A stretch of 36,290 nt of DNA from Luteitalea sp. Its GTDB lineage: Bacteria > Acidobacteriota > Vicinamibacteria > Vicinamibacterales > CAVVIG01. The stretch lies in the NCBI GenBank assembly GCA_009380045.1, contig WHSN01000020.1:1-36290 (forward strand). Direction: 5' to 3'. A program made the position numbers and the translations under genes. Below, piece by piece: positions 16,903-24,813 of the stretch. A model generated the notes under the pieces. It had not been told where the DNA came from. It saw only the letters and a program-made list of their open reading frames with translations, and searched no databases. The first letter of the stretch is position 1. Each line of letters begins with the position of its first letter.

Positions 16903-19149
16903 GTGGCCGAGGACGCTCCCGCCTCGCTCTCGCCCGCTGAGAGCGCCAGGCTGATTGAGTTCGCCCGGGCCTTCAAGGCCGCGGCGCGCGCCGTCGTGCT
17001 GTACCCCGCGGGTCATCCGGCGATCGACGCGACGCTTGGCCGACTGGTGCAGCTCACGTCTTCATCGGCGCTCGCCGCGCCGCTGCGTATCGCGGTGTTG
17101 ACCGACGCGCTGCTGGTGGACGGCCTGGCCCCGCTCCGCCCCGACCCGGCGATCCGCGAGCTCGCCATCACCCTGCACGCTCATCTCATCGGCGAACTGG
17201 TCGTGCACCCCGGCGGTGACGTCGAGAGCTGGCGCGGCTTCCTGCTCCTCATTGGCCGCGGCACCGAGGATATCCGGACAGAAGGCGGGATCGCCAGGCT
17301 GTGGACGACGATGGCCGGGCGGCACGTGGAGCTGCGGGAGATCGATTACGCCGAGGTGCTGCGCGAAGACGCGGACGGCGGCGAGGCGGGATGGGCGCAA
17401 GTGGTCGCAAGCTGCCTTCACGGCCATGCGTCAGATCTGAGCGTAGGGGTGATTCAGGCACTCCTCCCCGCGACGCTCGATCCGTCGGAAATCGCTTCGG
17501 CGATGCAGGCGATCGATGCGAAGGCCACTGAAGGGAGCATGGGGATCGGCGCCCGGTCCGCGGCGCTGATGCGGGTGCTCCGGGGCATCCTCGACGCCGT
17601 CGGCGCGAACCAGCCTGACCGCCTGCAGCCTGTGCTCGACCACCTCGGAAGCGCCGTCGGCCAGCTGACCCCGGACACGATGCTGGCGCTGCTGTCGCAG
17701 TCCACAGGGACCGACCCCGCGGCGCGGGGACTCGTCTCCACGGTCGTCAGCCACATCCCCGATAGCGCCATCGCCGGCTTCGTGGCGCGGAACGCGACCA
17801 GCGAGGATGCGGCCCTCGATCGGGTGGCGCAGGCCTTCCAGGCCCTCGTCACCAGCTCCGAGCAGCGCGAGCGGCTGCTCACGCTGGCCCACGACGAAGC
17901 CGCCCGCTCGTCGGTCGGTGGCGCCGCCGACTTCGCAGAGACCTGGGACAAGGTGGCGGCGAAGCTGATGGCCTCGTACTCGGACAAGCCGTTCGTGTCC
18001 GACGACTACGCCGACGAGCTGTCCGGCGCCCGGACCCAGGCGCTCGAAGTGGAGCAGGTCGGTGACGACCCGGCAGACCGCCTGGCAGGGTGGCTCGGCA
18101 CCGTCGCCACGACCGAGCTGCGGAAGCTGGATCTGATGCTGGTTCTCGACGTGCTCCGCATCGAAAGCGACCACGAGCGATGGTCGTCGATGATGCCGCC
18201 GGTCGTCGCCCTGCTCGAAGACCTGTTCTTTGTCGGCGACCTCGACGCCGCTGAATCGCTGGTCGGCGTCCTGGCGCGTGAAGCGCGCGCCGACCCGCCG
18301 ACCGGCCGCGGCCCATCGGCCCGGGCGGCGATCGACCAGCTCGTCGCCGGCCCGATGATGCGCCACATCGTCGCGCACCTGGTGTCGATCGACGAGCCGC
18401 AGTTGGAACGCCTGAAGGCGATGTGCGTCTCGCTGGGGAGCGGGCTGATCCACCCGCTCGGCGAGGCGCTCGCGATTGAGGAGCGCAGCCTGCCGAGCGA
18501 GCGGCTGACGGCGATTCTGATCGCGTTCGGGGCCATCGGCCGCCGCGAAGTCGAGCATCTCAAGACCTCGCCCAACGCCTCGGTGAGACGGACCGCGATC
18601 TACCTGCTGCGCGAGTTCGGCGGCAGCGACGCGCTGCCGGAGCTGACCGAGCTGCTCGACGACCAGGAGCAGGGCGTCCAGCGCGAGGCGGTGCGGGCGA
18701 TCCTGAACATCGGCACCAACAGCGCCTACCAGGTGCTGCAGGAGGCGCTCGCCAGCGGCACCACCCGATCGCGGGGAGCGATCATGCAGTCGGTGACGAT
18801 TCTGCGCGACGAGCGCGCCGCTCCCCTGTTCGTCTACATCCTGCGCCACGTCGATCACCGCGGTCCTCTCGGCTGGGTCTACGCCCGGGCCCTCGAGGCC
18901 CTTGGCACGCTGCGGGATCCGGACAGCGTGCCGGCACTCACCAGCGCGCTCTATCGCGGCGAATGGTGGGCGCCGCGGCGTACGTCGGCGCTGAGGTCGG
19001 CGGCCGCCGCCGCGCTGGCGCGCATCGGCACCGCGCCGGCGATCGAAGCGCTCGAAGAGGCGGCCAGGAGCCGGTCCCGCCAGGTGCGGGCCGCCGCCCG
19101 CGCGCATCTGCACCACGGCCAGCCGCTGAAGATCGAGATCACACGATGA
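16903..19149 (+). CDS. HEAT-repeat protein with N-terminal 'LYPAGHP' domain
   Basis: A protein of about 748 residues with no signal peptide or membrane segment, so probably cytosolic. Residues of about 10-145 contain VVLYPAGHPAID and LTDALLVDGLAPLRPD and align with the N-terminus of the next gene product. The middle (about 150-540) is helical and unassigned. The C-terminal part has HEAT-like repeats: VRRTAIYLLREFGGSDALPE, then ELLDDQEQGVQREAVRAILN, and RSAAAAALARIGTAPAIEAL, including several PBS-lyase-type units. Such repeats usually make protein-binding solenoids. The GTG at 16903 is preferred; the TTG at 16897 adds two residues. Its stop overlaps the ATG of the HD-GYP gene (ATGA), so the two are probably made together. 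No enzymatic motif is seen and the function is unknown. Confidence 0.8.
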   Translation: MAEDAPASLSPAESARLIEFARAFKAAARAVVLYPAGHPAIDATLGRLVQLTSSSALAAPLRIAVLTDALLVDGLAPLRPDPAIRELAITLHAHLIGELVVHPGGDVESWRGFLLLIGRGTEDIRTEGGIARLWTTMAGRHVELREIDYAEVLREDADGGEAGWAQVVASCLHGHASDLSVGVIQALLPATLDPSEIASAMQAIDAKATEGSMGIGARSAALMRVLRGILDAVGANQPDRLQPVLDHLGSAVGQLTPDTMLALLSQSTGTDPAARGLVSTVVSHIPDSAIAGFVARNATSEDAALDRVAQAFQALVTSSEQRERLLTLAHDEAARSSVGGAADFAETWDKVAAKLMASYSDKPFVSDDYADELSGARTQALEVEQVGDDPADRLAGWLGTVATTELRKLDLMLVLDVLRIESDHERWSSMMPPVVALLEDLFFVGDLDAAESLVGVLAREARADPPTGRGPSARAAIDQLVAGPMMRHIVAHLVSIDEPQLERLKAMCVSLGSGLIHPLGEALAIEERSLPSERLTAILIAFGAIGRREVEHLKTSPNASVRRTAIYLLREFGGSDALPELTELLDDQEQGVQREAVRAILNIGTNSAYQVLQEALASGTTRSRGAIMQSVTILRDERAAPLFVYILRHVDHRGPLGWVYARALEALGTLRDPDSVPALTSALYRGEWWAPRRTSALRSAAAAALARIGTAPAIEALEEAARSRSRQVRAAARAHLHHGQPLKIEITR

Positions 19150-20501
19150 GCGCGCCGCGCACCCAGTTGGCAGAGGAACTGCTCCGCCGGTTCGCCGCCA
19201 CCCTGCGATCGAGCCAGCTCTATTCCAAGGGCCATCCGATCATCGCGCGAAACATCGAGTCGCTGATTCTGGCGATCGAGGGGTTGCACAACCTTCAGCC
19301 CTCGATCGTCATCGGCATCGTCGGCGAGGAGGTGATCGTCGACGACCAGCCGGCGCGGGTCGACGGTCTGGGCGCGCTGATCAAACGGCTGAAGCAGATC
19401 GGCGTCGAGCGCATCACGATCGACCGGGGCGTCACCAGCGAAGAGGTGACCGCACTCCTCGCGGCGGTCTCGACCGTCGAGCCCAGGGCGAACCGCGAGA
19501 CTCCCGAGCTTCCGTCGTTCCCACACGTTCGCGTCGGACGCGTCACCATCGCACCGCGGATGGAGACAGCGCCGGCCGACATGGCGACGTTCAAGCGGCT
19601 GTACGGTGACGCCGTGGCGGTCGCCGAGGCGATGTGCGAGAGCGCCAGCATTGAGCGGCGGCCCGATGCGACCATGGCCCGCAACATGATCGACGGCCTG
19701 GCGCAGGCGGTCTCGCAGAACCGCACGGCGCTGCTGGCGCTGGCGACGCTCAAAGACTACGACAACTACACGTTCACCCACATGGTGAACGTGTCGATTC
19801 TCACCATGGGTCAGGCCAGGGGCCTCGGCATCGACGGCCCGCTCCTCAGGGAGTTCGGACTCGCCGCGCTGATGCACGACATCGGCAAGGTCCGGACACC
19901 GCTCGAGATTCTGAACAAGCCGGACAAGCTCACCGACGCCGAGTTCACGATCATGAAGCGTCACACCATCGACGGCGCCGAAATGCTCCGGGCGACGCCC
20001 GACATTCCTGCGCTGGCGCCGGTCGTGGCGTTCGAGCATCACCTCCGTCTCGACGGCACCGGTTACCCGTTCGACGTCTCGAGATCCTCGCTCAACGTCG
20101 GCACGATGCTGTGCAGCATCGCGGATGTCTACGACGCGATGCGGTCGCAGCGGAAGTATCAGCAGGCCTTCCCGAGCGATCGCATTCTCGCCGTGATGAA
20201 GCGGAACGACGGCCTCCAGTTCGATCAGCACCTCGTCCGGCGGTTCACACAGCTCGTCGGCGTCTACCCTCCCGGCAACCTGGTGCGCCTGAACACCGGC
20301 GAGACGGCGGTTGTGATCAAGATCTACGCGCCCGATCCCCGCCGGCCGCAGGTTCGCGTGATCTCGGACAGAACCGGCAGGCTGGTGGCGGCGCCGTTCG
20401 ACGTCGACTTGTGGGACCGCGTCTGCGACGGCGTGCCGGCGTCGGTGGCGGTGCCTCTCGACCCCGCACAGGCCGGCATCGATCCGCTGGCCTTCATGTA
20501 G
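19146..20501 (+). CDS. HD-GYP domain protein (putative cyclic-di-GMP phosphodiesterase)
   Basis: A 451-residue protein. Residues of about 5-135 form the domain shared with the preceding HEAT protein (QLYSKGHPIIARN, EEVIVDDQPARVDG). The HD-GYP domain follows: FTHMVNVSILTMG, HD at residues 244-245 in MHDIGKVRTP, KRHTIDGAEML, and GYP at 306-308 in HHLRLDGTGYP. The usual HHExxDGxGYP has Leu instead of Glu here, which may alter metal binding. A short C-terminal domain (about 370-451) carries TGETAVVIKIYAPDPRRPQV, seen in many HD-GYP proteins. The family hydrolyses cyclic-di-GMP; activity of this member is inferred. The ATG at 19146 overlaps the HEAT stop. No membrane segment is seen. Confidence 0.9.
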   Translation: MSAPRTQLAEELLRRFAATLRSSQLYSKGHPIIARNIESLILAIEGLHNLQPSIVIGIVGEEVIVDDQPARVDGLGALIKRLKQIGVERITIDRGVTSEEVTALLAAVSTVEPRANRETPELPSFPHVRVGRVTIAPRMETAPADMATFKRLYGDAVAVAEAMCESASIERRPDATMARNMIDGLAQAVSQNRTALLALATLKDYDNYTFTHMVNVSILTMGQARGLGIDGPLLREFGLAALMHDIGKVRTPLEILNKPDKLTDAEFTIMKRHTIDGAEMLRATPDIPALAPVVAFEHHLRLDGTGYPFDVSRSSLNVGTMLCSIADVYDAMRSQRKYQQAFPSDRILAVMKRNDGLQFDQHLVRRFTQLVGVYPPGNLVRLNTGETAVVIKIYAPDPRRPQVRVISDRTGRLVAAPFDVDLWDRVCDGVPASVAVPLDPAQAGIDPLAFM

Positions 20502-20512
20502 CCGGCGGTGAC

Positions 20513-20518
20513 TACAAT
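20513..20518 (+). promoter_or_regulatory. -10-like TACAAT before the phosphatase gene
   Basis: TACAAT lies 10 bases before the ATG at 20529 and 11 bases after the HD-GYP stop. If it is a promoter, the ATG at 20517 that overlaps it cannot be the start. No consensus -35 box is visible. Confidence 0.35.
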
Positions 20519-20528
20519 GGGTCCCGGG

Positions 20529-22163
20529 ATGCGCAACCTTCTCACCTGGGCCGCCGTTGTGCTGTCGGCCTACACCGTCGCGGCGGCTGGTCAACCTGCC
20601 TCCCCCGCCTCTGCCGCCGCACCGAAGCTCGCGGTGATGCTCGTCGTGGATCAGATGCGTGCGGATTACGTCCACCGCTTCAAGGATGACTGGACCGGCG
20701 GCCTGCACCGCATGGTGTCGCAGGGCGCGTGGTTCACGCATGCTGCGTTCCCCTATCTGACCACCGTCACCTGCGCCGGCCACGCCACGATCGCGACCGG
20801 TGCGTTTCCATACCTGCACGGCATCTTCCAGAACACCTGGTTCGATCGCGCCAACGAGCGGACCAGGGCCTGCACAGACGACGACAGCGTGAAGCCGCTG
20901 TCGTACGGACGGAAAGCCGGCGAACCGGAGAGCGCGACGTACCTGCTGCTGCCCACCTTCGCCGAGGCGATGCGCGCCGAGCGGAATGCGCGGGTGGTCG
21001 CTCTCTCGATGAAGGCGCGAAGCGCCATCATGCTCGCCGGGCACGTCGGCGACGCCGTCACGTGGCTGAACCGGTCGCTCGACACGTGGCAGACATCGAC
21101 GGCGTACTCGGCCGGCCCCGTGCCCCAGGTGCAGGCATTCGTCACCGCCAATCCGATCGAAGCGGACTACGGCCGCACCTGGACGCGCCGGCTTCCTGCA
21201 GCCCGCTACCACGAGGTGGACGATGCCCCTGGCGAATCGCCGCCAAAGGGATGGACGACGACATTCCCGCACGTGCTGCGCGGCCGGACCGACGGCAGCA
21301 CGCCGGACGAGGAGTTCTACGACCAGTGGGAGCGCAGCCCGTTTCCCGACGCCTACCTGGGCAGGATGTCGGCCGCGCTCGTCGAGTCGATGACGCTTGG
21401 CCAGGGCAACACGACCGACGTGCTCGCCGTCAGCTTCTCGAGTCCCGACCTCGTGGGACACGCGTTCGGCCCGCGCAGCCAGGAAGTACAGGACGTGTAC
21501 GCGCACCTGGACCTCACAATCGGCGCACTCCTCGACAGGCTCGACGAGCTCGTCGGGCGCGGCGAGTATGTGGTCGCGCTCAGTGCCGATCACGGAGTGA
21601 ACGACATTCCCGAGCAACTGCAGATGAAGGGCCGGGAGGGTGGCCGGTTCGACACGCGCGCGCTCACGGACCTGCTTGACCGTCGGGCACAGGTCGCGCT
21701 TGGCCCCGGGCGTCACGTGGCGCGAATCAGCGGTAACGACGTCTACTTCGCGCCGGGCGCATACGCGAAGCTGATCGCGGCCGGCGCCGTCGAGGGCGTG
21801 GTCGCGACCCTGGCGGCGCAGCCTGGAGTGGCCAAGGTCTATCGTGGGGAGGATCTGCGCCGCAGCCGGACGGCGGGCGATCCGCTCCTGCGCGCCGCAG
21901 CGCTCAGTTACGTCCAGGGCCGCAGCGGCGACTTGATTATCGTGCCCAGGACCGGGTGGATGTTCAGCGCCAGGGGAACCACCCACGGCACGGCGAGTCC
22001 CGAAGATCAGCAGGTGCCGATTCTCCTGTTCGGCCGTGGCATCAAGCCCGGACGGTATGAGGAGCCGGTCACGCCCGCCGATGTCGCACCGACGCTGGCG
22101 GCGCTGTGCGGCATCACGATGCCGCGCGCCGACGGCCGTCCGCTTCGCGCCGCCCTCCGATGA
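20529..22163 (+). CDS. Exported alkaline phosphatase-superfamily enzyme (PafA/type I phosphodiesterase-like)
   Basis: A protein of about 544 residues with a signal peptide (MRNLLTWAAVVLSAYTVAAA). Superfamily metal and nucleophile motifs are present: LVVDQMRADYV, TVTCAGHATIATGAFPYLHG (Thr nucleophile), SFSSPDLVGHAFGP, ALSADHGVND and THGTASPEDQQVPILLFG. The order and spacing match the PafA-type phosphatases and nucleotide pyrophosphatases that release phosphate from monoesters outside the cytoplasm. Known role of relatives: phosphate scavenging. Upstream GTG 20508 and ATG 20517 would lengthen it by 4-7 residues ahead of the signal. It overlaps the MGMT gene at its 3' end (ATGA). Confidence 0.9.
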   Translation: MRNLLTWAAVVLSAYTVAAAGQPASPASAAAPKLAVMLVVDQMRADYVHRFKDDWTGGLHRMVSQGAWFTHAAFPYLTTVTCAGHATIATGAFPYLHGIFQNTWFDRANERTRACTDDDSVKPLSYGRKAGEPESATYLLLPTFAEAMRAERNARVVALSMKARSAIMLAGHVGDAVTWLNRSLDTWQTSTAYSAGPVPQVQAFVTANPIEADYGRTWTRRLPAARYHEVDDAPGESPPKGWTTTFPHVLRGRTDGSTPDEEFYDQWERSPFPDAYLGRMSAALVESMTLGQGNTTDVLAVSFSSPDLVGHAFGPRSQEVQDVYAHLDLTIGALLDRLDELVGRGEYVVALSADHGVNDIPEQLQMKGREGGRFDTRALTDLLDRRAQVALGPGRHVARISGNDVYFAPGAYAKLIAAGAVEGVVATLAAQPGVAKVYRGEDLRRSRTAGDPLLRAAALSYVQGRSGDLIIVPRTGWMFSARGTTHGTASPEDQQVPILLFGRGIKPGRYEEPVTPADVAPTLAALCGITMPRADGRPLRAALR

Positions 22164-22483
22164 GCCGCAGCGTTCGCGCGGACTTCACGGCCCGCGTGCT
22201 GTCGGCGGTGCGGCGGATTCCGCGCGGACGGGTGGCTACCTACGGCGACGTGGCCGCGATTGCCGGGCGGCCGCGGGCGGCCCGCGCGGTCGGCAACATC
22301 ATGCGCACCTGCGCACGCCCCGACGTGCCTTGTCACCGCGTCGTCGCCGCGGGAGGCCGGCTGGGCGGATACGGCGGCAGCGAAACGGTGAAGCGCGCGC
22401 TGCTCGTCGCCGAGGGGGTGCAGTTCCGCGGGAAGCGGCTCGCGGACCTGAAGACGGTCCGGATCCGGCATCGAGCTTGCTGA
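22160..22483 (+). CDS. MGMT-family DNA alkyltransferase (O6-alkylguanine repair)
   Basis: A 107-residue protein that comprises only the active-site/DNA-binding domain. The catalytic Cys58 lies in VPCHRVVAAGGRLGGYGG; alkyltransferase-like proteins have Trp at this place, so this one should be a true transferase. RVATYGDVAAIAGRPRAARA is the conserved helix-turn-helix region with the Arg finger. It removes alkyl groups from guanine O6 in a single-use reaction. The ATG at 22160 overlaps the phosphatase stop; an upstream frame start at 22106 would lie inside that gene. The missing N-terminal domain is normal for short members. Confidence 0.88.
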   Translation: MSRSVRADFTARVLSAVRRIPRGRVATYGDVAAIAGRPRAARAVGNIMRTCARPDVPCHRVVAAGGRLGGYGGSETVKRALLVAEGVQFRGKRLADLKTVRIRHRAC

Positions 22484-22488
22484 GGTTC

Positions 22489-22494
22489 TATAAT
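22489..22494 (+). promoter_or_regulatory. Consensus -10 TATAAT for the small exported protein gene
   Basis: A perfect TATAAT begins 6 bases after the MGMT stop and 48 bases before the next ATG (22537). That ATG has its own ribosome site GAGGAGG, so this unit would have a normal leader of about 35 bases. No good -35 box is seen. Confidence 0.45.
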
Positions 22495-22536
22495 GACCAG
22501 AGGGTCAGCTGGGCACAGTTGAGGAGGCGGAACGCA

Positions 22537-22968
22537 ATGAAGCAGGTGATTTTCGCAGGGTTTCTCGCGGCGGCGTTGGCGACCGGATCGGCTCCGGCGC
22601 TTGCGCAAACCGCATCAAAACCGGCCACGTCTCTCGGGAGTGTCACGATCAACCACAAGGTGATGGCCGACGGGCAGGCGCTGCCCACGGGCACTTACCA
22701 GATCCGCCTGACCTCGGACGAACCGAAGCCGGCCGTCGGCCAGTCGCCCGAGAGCGAACGGTTCGTGGAGTTTGTCAGGGGCGGCAAAGTCGTGGCGCGG
22801 GAAGTGGCCACCGTGATGTCGAACGCCGACGTCGCCACCATCGTCAAGGGCCCGAAGCCGGCGACGGGTGGCGTGCGCGTTGACGTGTTGAAGGGCAACG
22901 ACTACGTCCGCGTCTGGATCAACCGGGGCGGACAGAACTATCTCATCCACCTGCCCGCACAAGCGTGA
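22537..22968 (+). CDS. Small exported protein of unknown function
   Basis: A 143-residue protein with a clear signal peptide (MKQVIFAGFLAAALATGSA, cleavage after ALAQ). The ATG has GAGGAGG (22521-22527) about nine bases upstream, one of the strongest ribosome sites in the window. The mature part is rich in beta-strand pattern (SLGSVTINHKVMADGQALP, TGTYQIRLTSDEP, DYVRVWINRGGQNYLIHLPA) with no Cys and no catalytic motif. It resembles a single beta-sandwich exported protein. I recognise no named family. It is the last plus-strand gene before the convergent rng and is followed by a strong hairpin. Confidence 0.8.
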   Translation: MKQVIFAGFLAAALATGSAPALAQTASKPATSLGSVTINHKVMADGQALPTGTYQIRLTSDEPKPAVGQSPESERFVEFVRGGKVVAREVATVMSNADVATIVKGPKPATGGVRVDVLKGNDYVRVWINRGGQNYLIHLPAQA

Positions 22969-23009
22969 GCCGGGGTCGGAGGATCGAGAAATCACGAATT
23001 GAGGATTGC

Positions 23010-23041
23010 GAATCGGGAATCGGGTGACCGGTTCCCGATTC
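23010..23041. terminator. 14-bp hairpin with GTGA tetraloop between convergent genes
   Basis: The left arm (23010-23023) and right arm (23028-23041) pair over 14 bp with one T-G wobble around GTGA, a GNRA-type loop. It lies between the convergent small exported protein gene and rng, where a bidirectional terminator is expected, but no T-tract follows. The left arm consists of two GAATCGG units (period 7), resembling the array design elsewhere in the window. Confidence 0.55.
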
Positions 23042-23122
23042 CAGTCCTGATTCCTGCGGGCACTTTCCCGATCCCAGGTCCTCCTGTCGTCGTGGCGTCA
23101 CGTCAGGCTGGCATCGCCTGGC

Positions 23123-24670
23123 CTACACGGCCATGACGTCGAACTGCTCGTGATGCAGTTGGATGTCTGCCTTGATCGTCACGTCCTTGCCGATTGACTG
23201 CCTCAGATCGGTCAGCACCTCGCTTTCCTCCTCCTCCAGCGCCCGCGCAATGTCGGGATTCACCCGCAGCAGCAGGCGGTGGCCGTTCAAGTCGAGACCG
23301 ATCTTCTTGACCTCGCTGAGAATCTCGTAGCAGATCGTCGAGCTCGACTTGATGGTGCCGGTACCGGAGCAATACGGACACGGCTCGGTCAGCACCCGCT
23401 CCAGGCTTTGCTTCACGCGCTTCCGCGTGATGATCACCAGCCCGAAATCGGCGACCGCCAGCGCCTTGGACGGCGATCGATCCTTCTTCAGCTCCTGCTC
23501 GACCGTCTGCAGCACCTTCTGGCGGTTCTTCTTGTCCTCCATGTCGATGAAGTCGAGCACGATAATGCCGCCGAGATCCCTCAGCCGGACCTGCCTGACG
23601 ATTTCCTTCACCGCTTCGAGGTTGGTCTTGACGATCGTGTCCTCGAGGCGGCCGGCCGACTTCTTCCCGACATAGCGCCCGGTGTTGACGTCGATGGCGA
23701 CCAGCGCTTCGGTCTGGTTGATGACGATCGAGCCGCCAGACTTGAGCCACACCTTGCTTTTCAGCGCCTTGTCGATCTCAGCCTGGACTCCGTACTCGTC
23801 GAAGATCGGAAACGGCTTCGAGTACAGCTTCACGCGAGGGGCAAGGGTCGGCAGGATCCGCTGGACGAGGTCGAAGACCCGCTGGTACTCCTGCGGATGA
23901 TCGATCCTGATGGCCTGGAACTCGTCGGTCAGCAGGTCGCGCAGCAGCTTTCCGACCAGGCTCTGCTCCCGGTAGACCACGGTCGGCGCGCGTGACGACT
24001 CCATGCGCCGGCGGATATCGGTCCAGATCGCATGGAACGCGTCGAGGTCGCTCAGGATGTCTTCTTTCGGCCGGCCCGCGGCCGCGGTGCGGATAATCAC
24101 GCCGCCGGTGAAGCCGTGCGCATCGCGGAACTCGCGGACGATGCCGCGCAGCCGAGCACGCTCGTCGCGCGATTCGATCTTCCGCGAGACACCGACATGG
24201 TCGACCGCCGGCATGAACACCAGGAACCGGCCGGGCATCGTCACGTGCGAGGTGAGGCGGGCGCCCTTGGTGCCGAGCGGCTCCTTGACGACCTGCACCA
24301 GGATCTCCTGGCCCTCCTTCAACAGGTCTTCGATCTTCGCCTGCGGCCGGATCTCGTCGCGGTTGCGCGAGGACCCGGCTGCCTTGGCTTCGCCGTCCTT
24401 CTCATCATCGTCGCCCGACTCGAGCTTCTCGAACTCCTCGAGCGTGTCGATCACCTCGGCGACATACAGAAAGCCGTCGCGCTCGAGCCCGAGATCGATG
24501 AAGGACGACTGCATGCCGGGCAGCACCTTCGAGACCCGGCCTTTGTAGACGTTGCCAACCACCCCGCGCTGACGTTCACGCTCGACGAACACCTCAGCGA
24601 CGAGATCGTCCTCGAGGATCGCCACCATGGTTTCGTGGCCGTTCGAGGAGATGATCATCTCCTTGGTCAT
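23123..24670 (-). CDS. rng: Ribonuclease G/E family endoribonuclease
   Basis: A 515-residue protein. The S1-like RNA-binding domain is at the N-terminus (GVVGNVYKGRVSKVLPGMQS, FIDLGLERDGFLYV), interrupted by an acidic, charged insert (about residues 80-105). The catalytic DNase I-like part has VAIDVNTGRYVG and IIVLDFIDMEDKKNR with the two metal-binding aspartates. The zinc-link CPYCSGTGTIKSSSTICYEI follows. It lacks the long C-terminal scaffold of RNase E, so it is RNase G-like; it cuts single-stranded A/U-rich RNA with preference for 5'-monophosphate ends. The ATG at 24670 has GGAG about seven bases upstream, which is better than the first codon of the open frame at 24700. It follows rodA after a repeat-filled gap. 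Confidence 0.93.
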   Translation of the reverse strand: MTKEMIISSNGHETMVAILEDDLVAEVFVERERQRGVVGNVYKGRVSKVLPGMQSSFIDLGLERDGFLYVAEVIDTLEEFEKLESGDDDEKDGEAKAAGSSRNRDEIRPQAKIEDLLKEGQEILVQVVKEPLGTKGARLTSHVTMPGRFLVFMPAVDHVGVSRKIESRDERARLRGIVREFRDAHGFTGGVIIRTAAAGRPKEDILSDLDAFHAIWTDIRRRMESSRAPTVVYREQSLVGKLLRDLLTDEFQAIRIDHPQEYQRVFDLVQRILPTLAPRVKLYSKPFPIFDEYGVQAEIDKALKSKVWLKSGGSIVINQTEALVAIDVNTGRYVGKKSAGRLEDTIVKTNLEAVKEIVRQVRLRDLGGIIVLDFIDMEDKKNRQKVLQTVEQELKKDRSPSKALAVADFGLVIITRKRVKQSLERVLTEPCPYCSGTGTIKSSSTICYEILSEVKKIGLDLNGHRLLLRVNPDIARALEEEESEVLTDLRQSIGKDVTIKADIQLHHEQFDVMAV

Positions 24671-24700
24671 GCTCAGACTCCAGCGGACGCTTCGCGCCAC

Positions 24701-24796
24701 TGGAGAATTGGATCATCTGGTAATCTCGTCATCTGATCATTGATTGCACGATTTCAAGGACCAGATAACCAGATGACCAAATGACCAGATTCTCCA
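24701..24796. repeat. Inverted pair of 8-bp tandem arrays (word ACCAGATG) between rodA and rng
   Basis: The right arm reads ACCAGATA, ACCAGATG, ACCAAATG, ACCAGATT (24760-24791). The left arm reads CATCTGGT, AATCTCGT, CATCTGAT, CATTGATT (24714-24745), the complementary word. The ends TGGAGAAT (24701-24708) and ATTCTCCA (24789-24796) are a perfect inverted repeat. The element fills most of the 143-base gap between two codirectional genes; no ORF is seen. Confidence 0.75.
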
Positions 24797-24813
24797 ACCG
24801 CGCGTGAGCGCGC

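Noticed and set aside
14404-16940. Two long plus-strand open frames of about 420 codons each
   Set aside because: They mirror nupC and deoA on the other strand and carry no recognisable domain.
17431-19116. Open frame of 561 codons on the minus strand
   Set aside because: Antisense to the HEAT-repeat gene, composition not protein-like.
18951-21986. Open frame of 1011 codons on the minus strand
   Set aside because: It lies antisense to the HEAT, HD-GYP and phosphatase genes, has no motif, is rich in Arg/His/Gly and is a typical high-GC shadow frame.
24760-24791. CRISPR-like short repeats
   Set aside because: Units are 8 bp with no spacers, and no cas gene is present.
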